DNA of 64,000 bases from Oxyruncus cristatus (Eukaryota; Chordata; Aves; Passeriformes; Cotingidae). Position 1 is the first letter of the stretch. Each line of letters begins with the position of its first letter. Of this stretch, positions 52,859 through 64,000 are shown one piece after another. Location of the stretch: contig VXAY01004333.1 of assembly GCA_013399855.1 (NCBI GenBank), forward strand, positions 285,622 through 349,621. The letters are read 5' to 3'. The notes below the pieces were generated by a model. That model ran no database searches. It was not told where the DNA came from and saw only the letters and a program-made list of their open reading frames with translations. The position numbers and the translations under genes are program-made.

Positions 52859-53998
52859 TTGAGTTTGTGATGGTGCTTCGTACAGCAAGAGAAGGTGCAA
52901 CAGTAGGTGCATACAGATGATGCTTGGCAGCAGGATCCATGCCCCACAAATGAGCTCCGGTGCTTGCACAGAGATGGGGAGGCCAGCACTTCCCCTTGCT
53001 GTGCCTGGTAACCTTGGCTCAAGGCAGCCCACAATTTTTTAAAGATCCTTAATGAACCTCCCACAGCTCACACTTAATGATGGAGTAGCTGAAAGATGTG
53101 AGGCTTTAGCACTTCCAGTTTGAGAAAACTGCAGGAGCTGGAAGTTAGAGACAGCATTTGTCCTCACCCTGCAGTCCGTGTGGCTCCCTTTCTTTCCGTA
53201 GATGCGGGTGGTCATTATAGGACTTGTTTGGGACCTTGAAGCAGACTGTTCAAAATCTGAAACTTTTAACCTAGTGGCTGAGGCTCTCCCCTCTCCAGAA
53301 CCAAACATGCAGAGATTTTGCATCCAAAATCTTTTTAGTATTTCAAAAAGTGCTTTGGCTGTACAAGACTTAACTGCAGGAGGATATGCCAAAGCATCTA
53401 TGCAGCACGAGGGGTAGTAAATAAGCTGTCAAGCTGAATGGCTGTCATAATAGCTGTTATATATTTTTATTGGATGATATCATTTAGATTGCAGGCTGCC
53501 TGACTTCTCTCCTTTCTACTTCTTTTTCAAAAAATTACTTAATACTTTCTCTGTCTCGTTTGGAGGATTTGCTAAGGTGTCTTCCAAATTGTATCAGCCT
53601 TAGAGAGAGTGCAATAATGGTGCAATTGCCTGCTTAGAAGTATAAGAACTGGGCAGCATCCGCAGCAAAGATCAGTGCTTTGTAAAGGGAATTTGAGGTT
53701 TATTATATATTTGAAGTTAAAAGTATTTGTTAAATTGTTCTTAATAAGGTCTTTTGAAAGAGTAGTGAAAGTGAGGCTTTAACACGAAAGAAAAATATAC
53801 TTGGAGTAAGATCTGAAAGTTTTCATATCTACAGAAGGATGGGATATTTTGGTTTTTTTGTTCTAAGATCTACATATTTCTTTTGGTTTTGTATTAAACT
53901 CATGTGAAAAAAAAAGACAATGAACAGTTAAGCTCATGAATCTGGTAAATATCAGCACTTGAAGGAAACAACTGGATGGAAAATAAACTTCTTTAACT

Positions 53999-54012
53999 GT
54001 GTGTGTGTGTGT
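53999..54012. repeat. (GT)7 microsatellite
   Basis: Seven GT units, short and uninterrupted. Confidence 0.9.
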
Positions 54013-54653
54013 ATTTTTAAGGCAACTCAACTAACACAATATTGTCTTTACTAAGGCAAGCTTCTAAAACAACAACTAAATATTGTCTGGAACACACACA
54101 AGACTGACCTGTATAAAGAATGACTGCATACATGGGAGAAGATTTTTGATGTGTTTAAAACCTGAGAAAATCTGTTGCAATATAATCCTAAGAAGTAATT
54201 CTTCTCTTTCCTCTGTCTTTAGAAGAGAACCCAAATTACTTCTGTCAGCTATTTTCCTTCTTTGTTCTGAATTACCATGTGTTAACTGCACATCTCATTC
54301 ATTCGCTTCTTGGCAGCAAATGTCTATTGCAGACAGCACTGCCTCCTCCTCCCAGTTCTTTCAAAATTATATTAATGGACAGAGCACCTGGAATATGTTA
54401 TAAAATTCTAATATGTTCTATTTCCATGGGGTAGGACAGTTCCTCTATCATTTGGGAATCAAGGTAAAAGCAAATGTCATTAATTTGCACATCCTGAATT
54501 GGTTTTCCCTCTTTTTTTGTTTCATGAGTGATTCTTCTGCATTTTGAAATAATTACATAGCTCCTGAGTGGTTAAATGAGTGGCTAAAACTCTATCAATT
54601 CATCCTCTGACAGAAACTTGGAAGCAACCATAACCTGTTTTCTGTCTTTAAAG

Positions 54654-54781
54654 TATTTTCCCAGAGTCCCTTCGGTGGTTGATGGCTACACAACAATTTG
54701 AGGCATCCAAGGAACTGATCCTTCAGTTCACGCACAAGAACAGGATGAACACAGAAAGCGATATCAAAGGAGTAGTGCCTG
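54654..54781 (+). CDS. SLC22A23: SLC22A23 coding exon (probable exon 5), SLC22 signature and loop 6-7
   Basis: This 128-nt exon supplies one base to finish the codon split by intron 4, then 42 full codons, then one base (G) of the next codon before the donor GTGAGTAG. It opens with IFPESLRWLMATQQF. PES-RWL after helix 6 is the conserved signature of SLC22 transporters and lies at the membrane-cytoplasm boundary. The rest (KELILQFTHKNRMN...DIKGVVP) is the first part of the cytoplasmic loop between helices 6 and 7. The wording MATQQF and KNRMN matches my memory of SLC22A23, not SLC22A1-A8. Phase agrees with the preceding exon: AT + T gives Ile with no frame shift or stop. The split G at the end fits a Glu codon in the next exon, which is not in the window. 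Retention of the following intron meets TAG at 54787-54789. Confidence 0.94.
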
Positions 54782-54885
54782 GTGAGTAGGACACACAACT
54801 GCAAATCCCTCAGTTTTTCTTTAAAGGCTGCACGTGGCATTGGTGCCCATAATTAAATTATCCATTTATTGCCTGTAAAATCATC

Positions 54886-54914
54886 CCATTCATTCCTTCA
54901 TTCATTCATTCATT
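54886..54914. repeat. (CATT)n tetranucleotide microsatellite
   Basis: CATT units repeat with one interruption (CATTCCTTCATT) about 105 bp downstream of exon 5. Likely length-polymorphic. Confidence 0.9.
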
Positions 54915-55464
54915 TTGCTTTTCTTGAAAATCCATTCCAAACTCCCGCACTGTGTATAAAACTACTTGGCCTGTTGAACAGTCCTAGTAATTATAGTCTT
55001 GTCTTGCAGTGCCGTATGTCTTTAGAGACATCTCTTGAAGAATTTTACCACGGCTACAAGAGTGCGCCTTCAGCTCTGTGTGCCTCTGGAAACTGTGTTA
55101 TAAGGAAGCTGCTTGCTGGGATCCTGCCCATCACCCAACATTTACTTTGTTAGTTTGGAGAAGCAGCAGCACTCAAACCCCCTATGTGCCAGCCCCGTGG
55201 GAAACTTAAACCACAGTTTCTCTTTAAAGCTTTGCTCCAATAGCTGTTTTGCTTTCTCTTCCTGCATCAGCTGAGTGATGCTGCTTTAGGAATGGGGGGG
55301 TTGCTGGAAGTGGCAGCACTAGGGTGCAGTTTTTGCTTGAGAGTCTAAATTATCAATTTCTTGGTTTCCTGGTGCTTTTAGAAAGAACTGCCTCCTCTCA
55401 TCACCAGAATTGTCACTGAAGTAGCCAAGATCCTGTCTTGCAGGGTGCTTTGCAGAAGAGACTT

Positions 55465-55502
55465 TGTGTGTGTGTGCACATGTGTTTGTGTGTGTGTGTG
55501 TC
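55465..55502. repeat. Interrupted (GT)n microsatellite
   Basis: Two blocks of alternating T and G are separated by CACATGTGTT. Confidence 0.92.
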
Positions 55503-58500
55503 TAATTACAACAAACCTGAAGAGTTTCTGGATCTTCATCTCACCATTGCACCTGTCAGATATGATGCAGGCTCCCCCCTTCCTTCTCACAAGCCCGACT
55601 CTGCCCATAAACACCCATTTTGCACTGTCACTTGCAATCTGTATTAGACTACACACTAGTTAGGAAACAGTGAAAACATTTCTTGTTTTCCCTTTTTTTT
55701 CGAACTGTACCTGCTCTGATCCCAGGGGCTGCAGGGAGATCTCACCCAGAAGTGATGCTTCTGGACTTGTCTGATGCTTACTGTCAGAGATCTCTGGGGT
55801 AAAGGTAGCTTCAGTCAGTCACTGTTAAAGGCACCAGTCAGCACTGGGACAGGCTTCATCCAGGATAGAAAAGTGTCACCATTATCAGTGCCTAATGAAT
55901 AAAACAGTCTTTATCAGTGAGGGGTGAGAAAGCCTGGTTAGGGTCTGTGGTATACATACAACATTGGCATTGGTGTGATTTTTGGTGCACACTGGTGGTA
56001 ATTAGCTAGCTTGCGTGTAACTTTATGTCTGGGTTTACAGTTCCTGGATCTACATCACACACCATGGCTTTGCAATGTAAATGCTGTTTTTCTGGCAAAG
56101 TTCTGAAAAGCACAGGGATATCTGAGCAGCCATTAACCTGGTGATCTGCATCCCCACCATCTCCTTTTTGCAGATCTTCCTTGCACTAAATGATGGATCT
56201 TGAGAAAACCTGTCTCTGAGTCTACTAAATGTCTCACAATTTGACTTGGAGTTTCCTAACTACTAAGTTTGACTTTTCTCAGTCAACTTCTTGATTTTGC
56301 AGATGAAATAAAATGTATTTTAGGGAAAAGAAAATACAAATTACCTGAGTTTGCTTTAAGGAAAATAATAAAGAGGCAACTGTGTCTAGAGTTTATTTAA
56401 GCCATGTATAAAGTTATTGCCCATGGAGGAATGCTAAGTGTCCAAATGGTTTTATGACTATTATTTGTGACTAATTTACTTTTATCAGCAGTTTCATGGT
56501 GGGAGTATACTCCTGCTTAAGAGAGGGACTCCCTTTCATGTGAAAAACACAGCATTATTTCACACCTCGATACTGTGGATTCTCTTGACTGCAAATACAT
56601 TTAGATATAGGAGTTGTCAGCACAATACCTTTTGCAAACTGTAAATTATTCAGAACGTGGTCACTTCTGCCTCCTTGTTGATGATGGGTTTGTTGGGGAT
56701 GTTGTTGGGGTTTTTTTATTATTTCTTTCCTCACTTTTTCTCTTTAAACTCTTTCTGCAGCCCCACACTTTAAGGCTTTCTTGACCCAGCTCTGGAGGGA
56801 TGCTGCACTGCTGTAGGGAGAGTAAGAGAGGAGCAGTATCAAAAGGATGAAGTAAGATTAACTACAAGCTGTTGAAGGAAAGACCTTCTCTCTCGTTCTG
56901 GTTGCATGGGAGTGTTGATGGTCTGAGCGAGGACAGGAGAAAAGTAGAAATCCTGAATTAAAAATGTGATCAGACCACAGGCCATGTGTCCTGCAGTGGG
57001 TCAGTAAGCAGAAGAAAGCATTTCTCTGCTTTTGTGTGTTATAATCACATACGCGTAGTTGCTATAGCAGGGAACGGGGTAAAAAGCTGGTACTTGTCTG
57101 GGAGAAAGGATGCCATTGAGCTTGATGCAGATATCCCCTGTTTTCCCTTCACTCCATTGTTGAGCTTTCCTGTTTGTGTGGAGGGGTTTTTGTTTGTGAT
57201 TTGTTTTATTCTTTGTTTTTCATCTGAAAGGGCTGGAAACTGTTTTGCTCTAGTTAGGGGCCATTGTGTTCCTGTTTTATTATTCCTCTCTGCATTGTTG
57301 TAACAGCCTCCTGTGATTGAATTACTCCCAATATGTTTAAGTGATAAACTGCTCACTTGCAGTCCCTTCCAGCAGAAAACACCGCTGTAATTTTTTTCTC
57401 ATACATACCGGTCAAATTAGTGTATCCAGTATAACAGATCATTACAGGAGTTTCAGTTTCGTATGTACTACCTGTTTTGGCAGTTGATATGAGTTCCATA
57501 ATAAAAAGAAGCAGCATTCTAGAGGGTGAAGTATTTCTGGGATAGAAGAAAATTTAATTTTGAATTGCTCTCCAAGCAGTGAGCAGGCTGGTTTTCCTTT
57601 CTGAAGAATCACCCTTTGCCTGCTGAAAGCTTTTACTTGTCCATTTGGCTGTACTGCACATAGTGGAGAGTGCCACTGTAGGGCCTGCTTCCTCCCTGGG
57701 GAGGTGGCTGTCCACATGTTGGGTGGGAAAAAAAAGGAAGCAAAATTTATCTGCTGGTTTTGACCATCCGTAGGGGGAGTGTGGTTTTCCAGTGCTCTTG
57801 TGGGAGATGTCTCTAAAGAGAACAGCTAAATGTCCAGACAGTGGTCCAGCTGCAGTTGAAAGATCTGGCTGCTACAGAAACAACCTCTGCCTGGAGAAAA
57901 TGAGGGTAGGCAGCGGATGGGCTATGCTCAACCAGCAAGATAGTGTGGGACTGTGCTTATGTGGGAAACTGGGTCTGAGAGGAGTCTGGAGTGTTGTAGA
58001 GTAACATTACCCTTATCTTCAGTGGCCTGTCCCAGGGGCAGTGTTGGTTGCACAAGGGGAACTAATTCCTCAGCATCTTTAAGTGGCTTTATTTTTGAGT
58101 GATTGATATACTTTGTGATTTTGAGCAGGAAAAGTTTGCCTTTGGAAAGAGATCTTTGAGTTTATGTGGTTGTGTTTTCTTCTTTAATGGTTAAGAAATC
58201 TATGAAATCTTAATTAGACCTGGTTAAATCATCCCTAATATGTTTCAAGTCTTAAAATTTCATCAGTTGGCTTAACACTTTGTCCTCTTTTAGAAATGAA
58301 AGTTAAAATTCATTTTTGCATCAAGGAAATTATTTTTATTCAACTGCATATTGAAATATTATTTTTTAAACAGTCTTGTTGCATTTTGTGGAAAAATATT
58401 TCAAAACACTATCCAAAAAGTCAGCTTCAATCAGGGAAATATGAAACATTTTGATAATATTGATTCACAGCAGGTTTTTTAATACCAGTTTCCCCAGAAA

Positions 58501-60993
58501 CTTCATCTGTTACCCCACGGAACAAGAAACAAACATACATTTCAGTGCAGCTGCAGGACAGTCATTTTGACTTAAGGTAAATAAATGCTAAGGAAGTATG
58601 GAGATCTGTTTAACAAACAGGAGAAAAGAGTGTTTAAGGGGATTGGAAATCCCAAAGCAGCAAGTGTCCTTACACCTTTTAAAGGTGTGTTATACTTTAG
58701 ATGGCTTTCATCATTTTTATAGGATGAATTCTTTTTCTTTATGTGGATGTGGAGGGTCTGTTTGTTGCGTGGAACAGGTCGCGTGCTGCAAGCTTGTCTT
58801 GGCTGCAGCAGCACCCAGCCCTGCCATGTCACGGTGTGCTGAGAAATGCACCCCTTGAGGGGCTGTATCATCAGTTACCTAAGTGTCAGCCTTGGTGCTT
58901 CCATGGAAACCCACCCCTGTGCGGTTCTCTTTGGCTTCCCCTATGGGGGGAGACATTTCAGATGTTCCTTAAGACAAAAATAACTGCTTGACCAGACTAA
59001 AAAACAAAGCTCCCTTTTTGCTCATCTCTAGATCAAAACACAAACCAAAGTGCTCCTGTGGACAGATAACTTTGTAGCTGTTCTTTTCTAAGCTTAGAAA
59101 AATAATATTGATGTAATCACAAAACGTGGCCAGGAAAGTTCAAGCGTCCAAATAGGTGCCAATACTTTAGCATGTAGGACATAACATGGAGAGGATGACG
59201 GGATACAGTGGTGATGAGTACTCTGTGTGTGTATGTGTGTGGATTGCAGTTAGGAAAGCTGTGGTTTTCATGGGCTTTGCCTCTGGAGAAAAAAAAAATT
59301 GAATTATCTTTCACTCTTCTTGCTACTGAGCAACATGCTGCCATGACTTTTCTTTTGTACATAAGCTGGTTTTCTATTTTGTTTTGCTATATGTTTTTTT
59401 TTTCTTCCTAAGCATGAGTCTTGGATCTGTGTAGTTTTTTCACTGCTTTTTCCACTGGGTAAATAGCAGAGGGAAGGGTGGAAAAGCCTTGTGTCTGAAA
59501 GTCAGTCTGTTTCCCTTTAAAGCTTTACTCATATCCTTAGACCATCACACCTATAATTACACTACTGTTTTAAAGCTTGTGGTAGATGAAGAGGGTATTA
59601 GCTAGAGAAAAAAAAACAAGTTTCCAGGCCCCATAATACAGGTAATTCTATGTGATACTACTGTGTACAAACCTGACAGATGTGTTCCTTTACCAGATCC
59701 TGTTTCTTGGGTGTTTAATGGTGCCAAACTTAAATATCCCATGCAACTTGCAGGGGATGGCCAGCTAAATGTGGGAAATGTAGTTAAAACAGTTCAAGAT
59801 GCTGCTTGAAGGCAGACATTAAAAAGGGCTTAAAAAGACATTTCAAAAAGGACTGCGGGTCAGCCACAGAGATATCCATCTCAAAATTTAAAAAAACCCA
59901 AGCAAACGAAACAAAACAGCCAGTGATTTCTGTTGCCCACTTGTATGTTTAATCAGCTTTCAGGAGAGTCTGGGTTTCTCCCAATGGGCCCCTGTTGTCC
60001 AGTAGCAGGGACCAATGGAGTCTGTGCAACTCTTTCAGGATGTGCTGTACATGATAGTGATTAGCAAGGATAAAACTGGTCAGTTAAGTCCTCTTCTCCT
60101 GGCTAGGTCTACAGGAATGGAAGAGGAGAGTCCATGCATGCCCTGATTATATCCCTGGCAAGGGTGGTAGTCATATCTGACAGCAGCAGGTTTCGGAGGG
60201 GACAGGGGAAAAGGGGTGCACTCTACTGCAAATGTTCCTTTTAATGCTACTGGGAAAAGCCAAATATGCTGGAAAATTTAAAGAAAAAGAGGGGGTTGTC
60301 AACCTCTATCTAGGCTTGAATTACTCTTCCTCACTAGGCTGAGTTCTCTGCAGAGTCTTACTGGCCACACTCCAGCCTGTTGATTTGTGCCAGGCTGGCA
60401 CTCTGGGTCTTTGTCCACAGTCCTACCTATCCTCCCAGAGGAGCCGGCTTTACAGGGCAGGAGTCCTGTGCAGAGGGCAGGCAGCAAGCCCCGCTGCTCC
60501 TGGCATTTCCCCAGCCCACGGGCACAGGGAGGGGAGATGATGCGTGAGTCCGGATGGAGATGTGAAGGGGAGGAGAGGAGACCTCAGGAACCAAGTGGAG
60601 GTGAAGAGCAAAAAGAGGGGACCAGTGGACAGAGAAGAGAGGAAATAAGAAACTTAAACAAGTTTTAGGAGCAAAGATTAAAGATAGTTGGAGGGAACTT
60701 AGAGAGGCAAAGAAAACAATGGAGACCAAAGGAGCTGTGATCACTTGCTTCCCTCTCTTTCTAGAACAAGCTGTCAAGCTCAAGTATTCAGTCTCAGCCC
60801 TCTTCTTTGTGAAATCCACTCCTAAAATGTGTGCTTCACCCCTCCATCCTGCCCAACTCACTTGCTCTGCCTGCTGAGGTTTCCTCCATAGCTCTGGCAG
60901 CAAAGAGCAGCCATGCATCTGTGGGTACCCGAAACCTCCTGATGGCTTAGACATGGCTCCACACAATGACATTTGAGGTGCTCTTTGTGTTAT

Positions 60994-61031
60994 GGGGTTT
61001 TTTTTGGTTTTTCATTGGGGTTTTTTTTGGT
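60994..61031. repeat. Two GGGG-T8-GGT units
   Basis: GGGGTTTTTTTTGGT occurs at 60994-61008 and again at 61017-61031. It is the clearest instance of a motif, a short G run followed by a longer T run, that recurs through the window. Confidence 0.85.
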
Positions 61032-61179
61032 GATATTAGAAGAATGTAAACGTCGACATGTCACACCCTGGGAAATGGAAGAAGTCATGTTGCCTGGGCA
61101 ACCTTTGCTTGGCCTCCTGGCATGAAGGCATGTTGATACAGCCTTTAATAACATGATTACGACCTATTTTTTCCACAGG

Positions 61180-61215
61180 GCATAGGATGGACGAATCAGT
61201 GCATAGGATGGACGA
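61180..61215. repeat. 15-bp unit duplicated with 21-bp period
   Basis: GCATAGGATGGACGA occurs at 61180-61194 and 61201-61215, both perfect, separated by ATCAGT. The first copy lies just after an acceptor-like TTTTTTCCACAG, but no exon is supported. Confidence 0.9.
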
Positions 61216-62679
61216 TGATGTGGGAATGAAGCTGTTGTCTGTTCCTCATTTGTTGCAGAATTTGGAAGGTGTGTAGTGAATGAGGCAGAGGGTTGCAGAA
61301 GGAAAGAGGACAGTGTTGGGGAAATAAAGCTGAATACCTCCTTAAGAACTGTACTTGTTCTCTGTGTCTGACAGGGATGTTTTTGATGGAGATTTCCCTG
61401 GAATCAGGCCCTTTCAGTCCTGTTGCTAATTTCTTCAGTGTCTGTCTCTAGCGTGTAATTCTGGGGCTTGATTTGCAGAAAGCTGGGAGTATTTATATCA
61501 GCAACTACAAGGTGTATTGCTGCATGATTTTTCTCATTCTGGACAAAAATCCTCTGTATTTTATCTCCCTCCCTGCAAAACAGGAATAATCTTTGCCCTT
61601 ACTCTTATAAGGTGGTAGAGATTATTTCATTACTATTTATGAAAAACATGTATATTCTGACAGCACTGTAGGATTGTCTCTGAGGAAATCTATGATTTTT
61701 TTGTACTCACTGGGAGGTTTGGATAATAAGGCTGAGGGGCATATGTTCAGTGGGAAAGGCAGAGATGTCATTACTACCTGCCCCTTTGCTGACTGCAGTG
61801 AGCGTTCTGGGGGGAAAATCAACGCAGCACTCATCTGAGTGCTATATTCTAAAGCATATGAGCAACTGAAGATTGCAAAGGCAACCTTTATGTCTGGCTT
61901 TTTCTAATTTTTTTGAGTGTAATTAGAAATACAGGATTGAAATAAACTATTGCAATCAGTCCTTAGCTGTTATAGCCATAGAGTTACACAGTTGCTCTCA
62001 TGAAATGAAATTGATTTTAAATGCTGTTAGTGTTTATGTCCAGTGCTTTTGTTAGAAGGCCATTCCAGTCTCTGTATTGCTCTTGTACTGGGGTACATTT
62101 TAGCATTCAATTCAAATGCACTATAGTTGTCTGTGTTCATTCTTTTTTTTTTCCTTCCCGTTTGCTCCTGTCTGTGCCTGTCTTAAATCTCTTTTTCTCT
62201 TTTCCCGTGCTTTGTAAGAGGACAGCAGCCCCATTCCTTTGCTGAGATGAAGTTCTTCTCTATCTCCCCTCCTTTTATAAATGGGCTTGCCAAAGCTTTA
62301 GTTTCTCAAATATTGATGACCAGAATTTTAAGAGTACCAGCATTTCATTGTCTGAATTACAAACACATCGTGGCCTCAATAAGCTGGTGTCATATAGTCA
62401 CTTGTGTTCAAGTAGTACATAATCAAGTCCAACACAGCCTTTGCTTATCTTCCACCAGAAACATTTCCCCTTAATCACTGAGAATCTTACTTTATATTAC
62501 GCATTTTCACTTGCTTTTGCAACACAAGGTCTTAGTTTCACCTAGTTCCCTCTAATGGCCCATTTCTGTGTTGTACTTACCTTTGGCAGTAAGGCAGTGC
62601 CTCACTTTGACACCAGCAGACCTTATTGATACATTTCTAAGGTTTTTGCCAGGCTCCCTAATGAGGTTATTAAATAAGA

Positions 62680-62693
62680 TTTTTTTTTTTTTT
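62680..62693. repeat. T14 homopolymer
   Basis: Fourteen T following TAAATAAGA. Simple sequence; no element body recognised. Confidence 0.8.
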
Positions 62694-63966
62694 GAGAATA
62701 AAACAAGTCACCCTGCACTAATGTCCTACTGTCTGCTGATGATTTCCGTTTTTCTATCCCTTGTTGTCTGCCATCAGTCAGCCTTTTACCCACCTCATAA
62801 TTCCTGTATGTGACTTGATAGCCTTCGGTGTTTCTTCACCGTTAGACTTTTCCAAAATGCAATGATTCAGACTGCTAGTCCTCCATGATAATAAGTAAAT
62901 AAATAAGTAAGCACAAAGGGAGTTCATGGAGACGGAAGTCCTGGTAGGTATAAATAAACCTGTGTACCAGTAACTCAGTCTGCCTGAGAGTAGATTGCTT
63001 CAGCTCTGTGTTTTGGACTGGTTTACCTCCTGCTGCAGAGCTGTCATGCTCTGTGGATTGATTGAGCCTCTGTGCTGGGCTTCCATAGCTCTTTTCATGT
63101 TCAAAGAGCTACTGACAGTATCATTTAGGGGCCAGAAAAATCCAGCAGAAGTACATCACCACAGGACACTTGTCATTTTGGACATTCTTTTTCGGCTGCT
63201 TGATTTGGGTTTTTGTCTATTTTGTTTATGGCAAGTGATGCAGAGATGTGTGGCTTCATTTGAAGGCATTAAAGATACTTTCTGATTTTGAAAGCCGTAC
63301 TCCTGAAAGACAGAGGATCCCATGAGAATTCAGCAGTGTAGGGAGCTAGAGGCTGGTAGGATTCCCCTTCCCATGAGACTTTTAAAGTCTCCTATTGAAT
63401 AGTTCTAATTTCCACTGAGATATAAAGAGTTAGCTTGTTGACAGTTTTCCTACCAAGTCCTTGAATAGGAAGCCTAGAGTGTGTGTGGGCTCCGGAGCAT
63501 GGGAAAACTTACTAGGGGCCTCCGAGTAAATGGATACAAATTTTTTTATTTTCTGCACTCAAATCTGAAATGTTTAATGCAAATTCCCTCTGAACTGGTG
63601 ACTTCAGTGCAAAATCAAACAATAAGCTGGGGGTAGGGGGAGTTTTTCTGGTGTTAGCCCTGAGAGAGCAATAGTTTGCTTCCATGGGGCTTTAATAGTC
63701 TTCAGCTTGACTTCCCTTTTAATACCTGAATGTTGACATACAGAGTTCAGACAACCTAAGAGCTGTTGCTCTCCTGATGCTCATCACAGTCAGTCAGAGC
63801 AGGTCCTTTCATGTAAGCAGGCTCCCTCCAAAGACAGCAGGTCATTTACAGGTGACTTAGATTTTGAGTTTTAAAAATAGAGAGATGGAGGTGTAAATAG
63901 CTGGTAGAGCCAGAATGCTTTTAGTAAGAAGTCAGGCACTCTTTGGTGTAAAGTTTGAGGCTAGAT

Positions 63967-64000
63967 TCTTTTTTTCTTTTTTTTTCGTCTTTTTTTTTTC
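63967..64000. repeat. Polypyrimidine tract at window end
   Basis: Mostly T with scattered C, interrupted by one G. It runs to the last base of the window, so its full extent is unknown and whether it precedes a splice acceptor cannot be seen. Confidence 0.8.

Larger units (their letters stand above)
48717..54653 (+). other. SLC22A23: SLC22A23 intron 4
   Basis: A 5,937-bp GT-AG intron. The donor is AT|GTAAGTAT and the acceptor TTTTCTGTCTTTAAAG|T. It interrupts a codon after its second base (AT|T, Ile). Contents: a probable solo LTR at about 51941-52300, a 39-bp tandem duplication at 52343-52420, a GTTT tetranucleotide repeat near 52831-52854 and a (GT)7 repeat at 53999-54012. The remainder shows no exon; open frames of 90 to 131 codons around 50046-51064 lack recognisable domains. 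Confidence 0.9.
54782..64000 (+). other. SLC22A23: SLC22A23 intron 5 (5' part)
   Basis: The intron starts with the strong donor GTGAGTAG and continues past the window end, so it is longer than 9.2 kb. I looked for the next SLC22A23 exon (NLWKN-type and GYGIHHCF-type segments) and did not find it. Contents: a CATT tetranucleotide run at 54886-54914, a GT-rich repeat at 55465-55502, two GGGG-T8 units near 60994-61031, a 21-bp-period duplication at 61180-61215, T14 at 62680-62693 and a pyrimidine tract at the window end. A 181-codon reverse frame at 60427-60972 lies opposite purine-rich sequence and has no recognisable domain. Confidence 0.85.

Noticed and set aside
60427..60972. 181-codon reverse-strand open frame
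   Set aside because: The longest frame in the window, but it has no recognisable domain, lies opposite purine-rich low-complexity sequence and has Ser/Pro/Leu-rich composition expected from that bias. No splice or promoter context.

Overview
The window reads as intronic DNA of a vertebrate, most likely a bird. It carries two short protein-coding exons on the + strand separated by long non-coding stretches. The many ORFs of 60 to 180 codons elsewhere show no family motif, no codon-like composition and no matching splice context. There are no operons, ribosome binding sites or other prokaryotic features. The bird assignment rests on a truncated CR1-type LINE 3' end (about 13568-13664), the many short GGGG-T(6-10) and CAAAC-type simple repeats common in avian introns, and the identity of the two exons. 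The species cannot be fixed from this sequence alone.

The two exons (48548-48716 and 54654-54781) encode consecutive pieces of an SLC22-family major facilitator transporter. Their residues match what I recall of SLC22A23: an ELCPPG segment, a predicted fifth and sixth membrane helix, then the SLC22 signature PESLRWL and the start of the large cytoplasmic loop. Splice phases agree across the junction. I number them exons 4 and 5 by analogy with the usual SLC22 gene layout; the upstream and downstream exons are not in the window.

Layout: 1-48547 is the 3' part of a very long intron (here intron 3), containing the CR1 fragment, microsatellites, homopolymer runs and several AT-rich blocks that could be conserved non-coding elements. 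48548-48716 is exon 4. 48717-54653 is intron 4 (5,937 bp), with a probable solo retroviral LTR near 51941-52300, possibly reaching about 52540. 54654-54781 is exon 5. 54782-64000 is the 5' part of intron 5, whose next exon lies beyond the window.

I found no convincing undescribed system. The observations most worth checking are the frame-neutral exon 4 + exon 5 pair (297 nt together), an acidic residue inside predicted helix 5, the LTR with its adjacent 39-bp tandem duplication, a cluster of three GAATTAATTTA repeats, and a G/T-biased homopolymer pattern on the sense strand.
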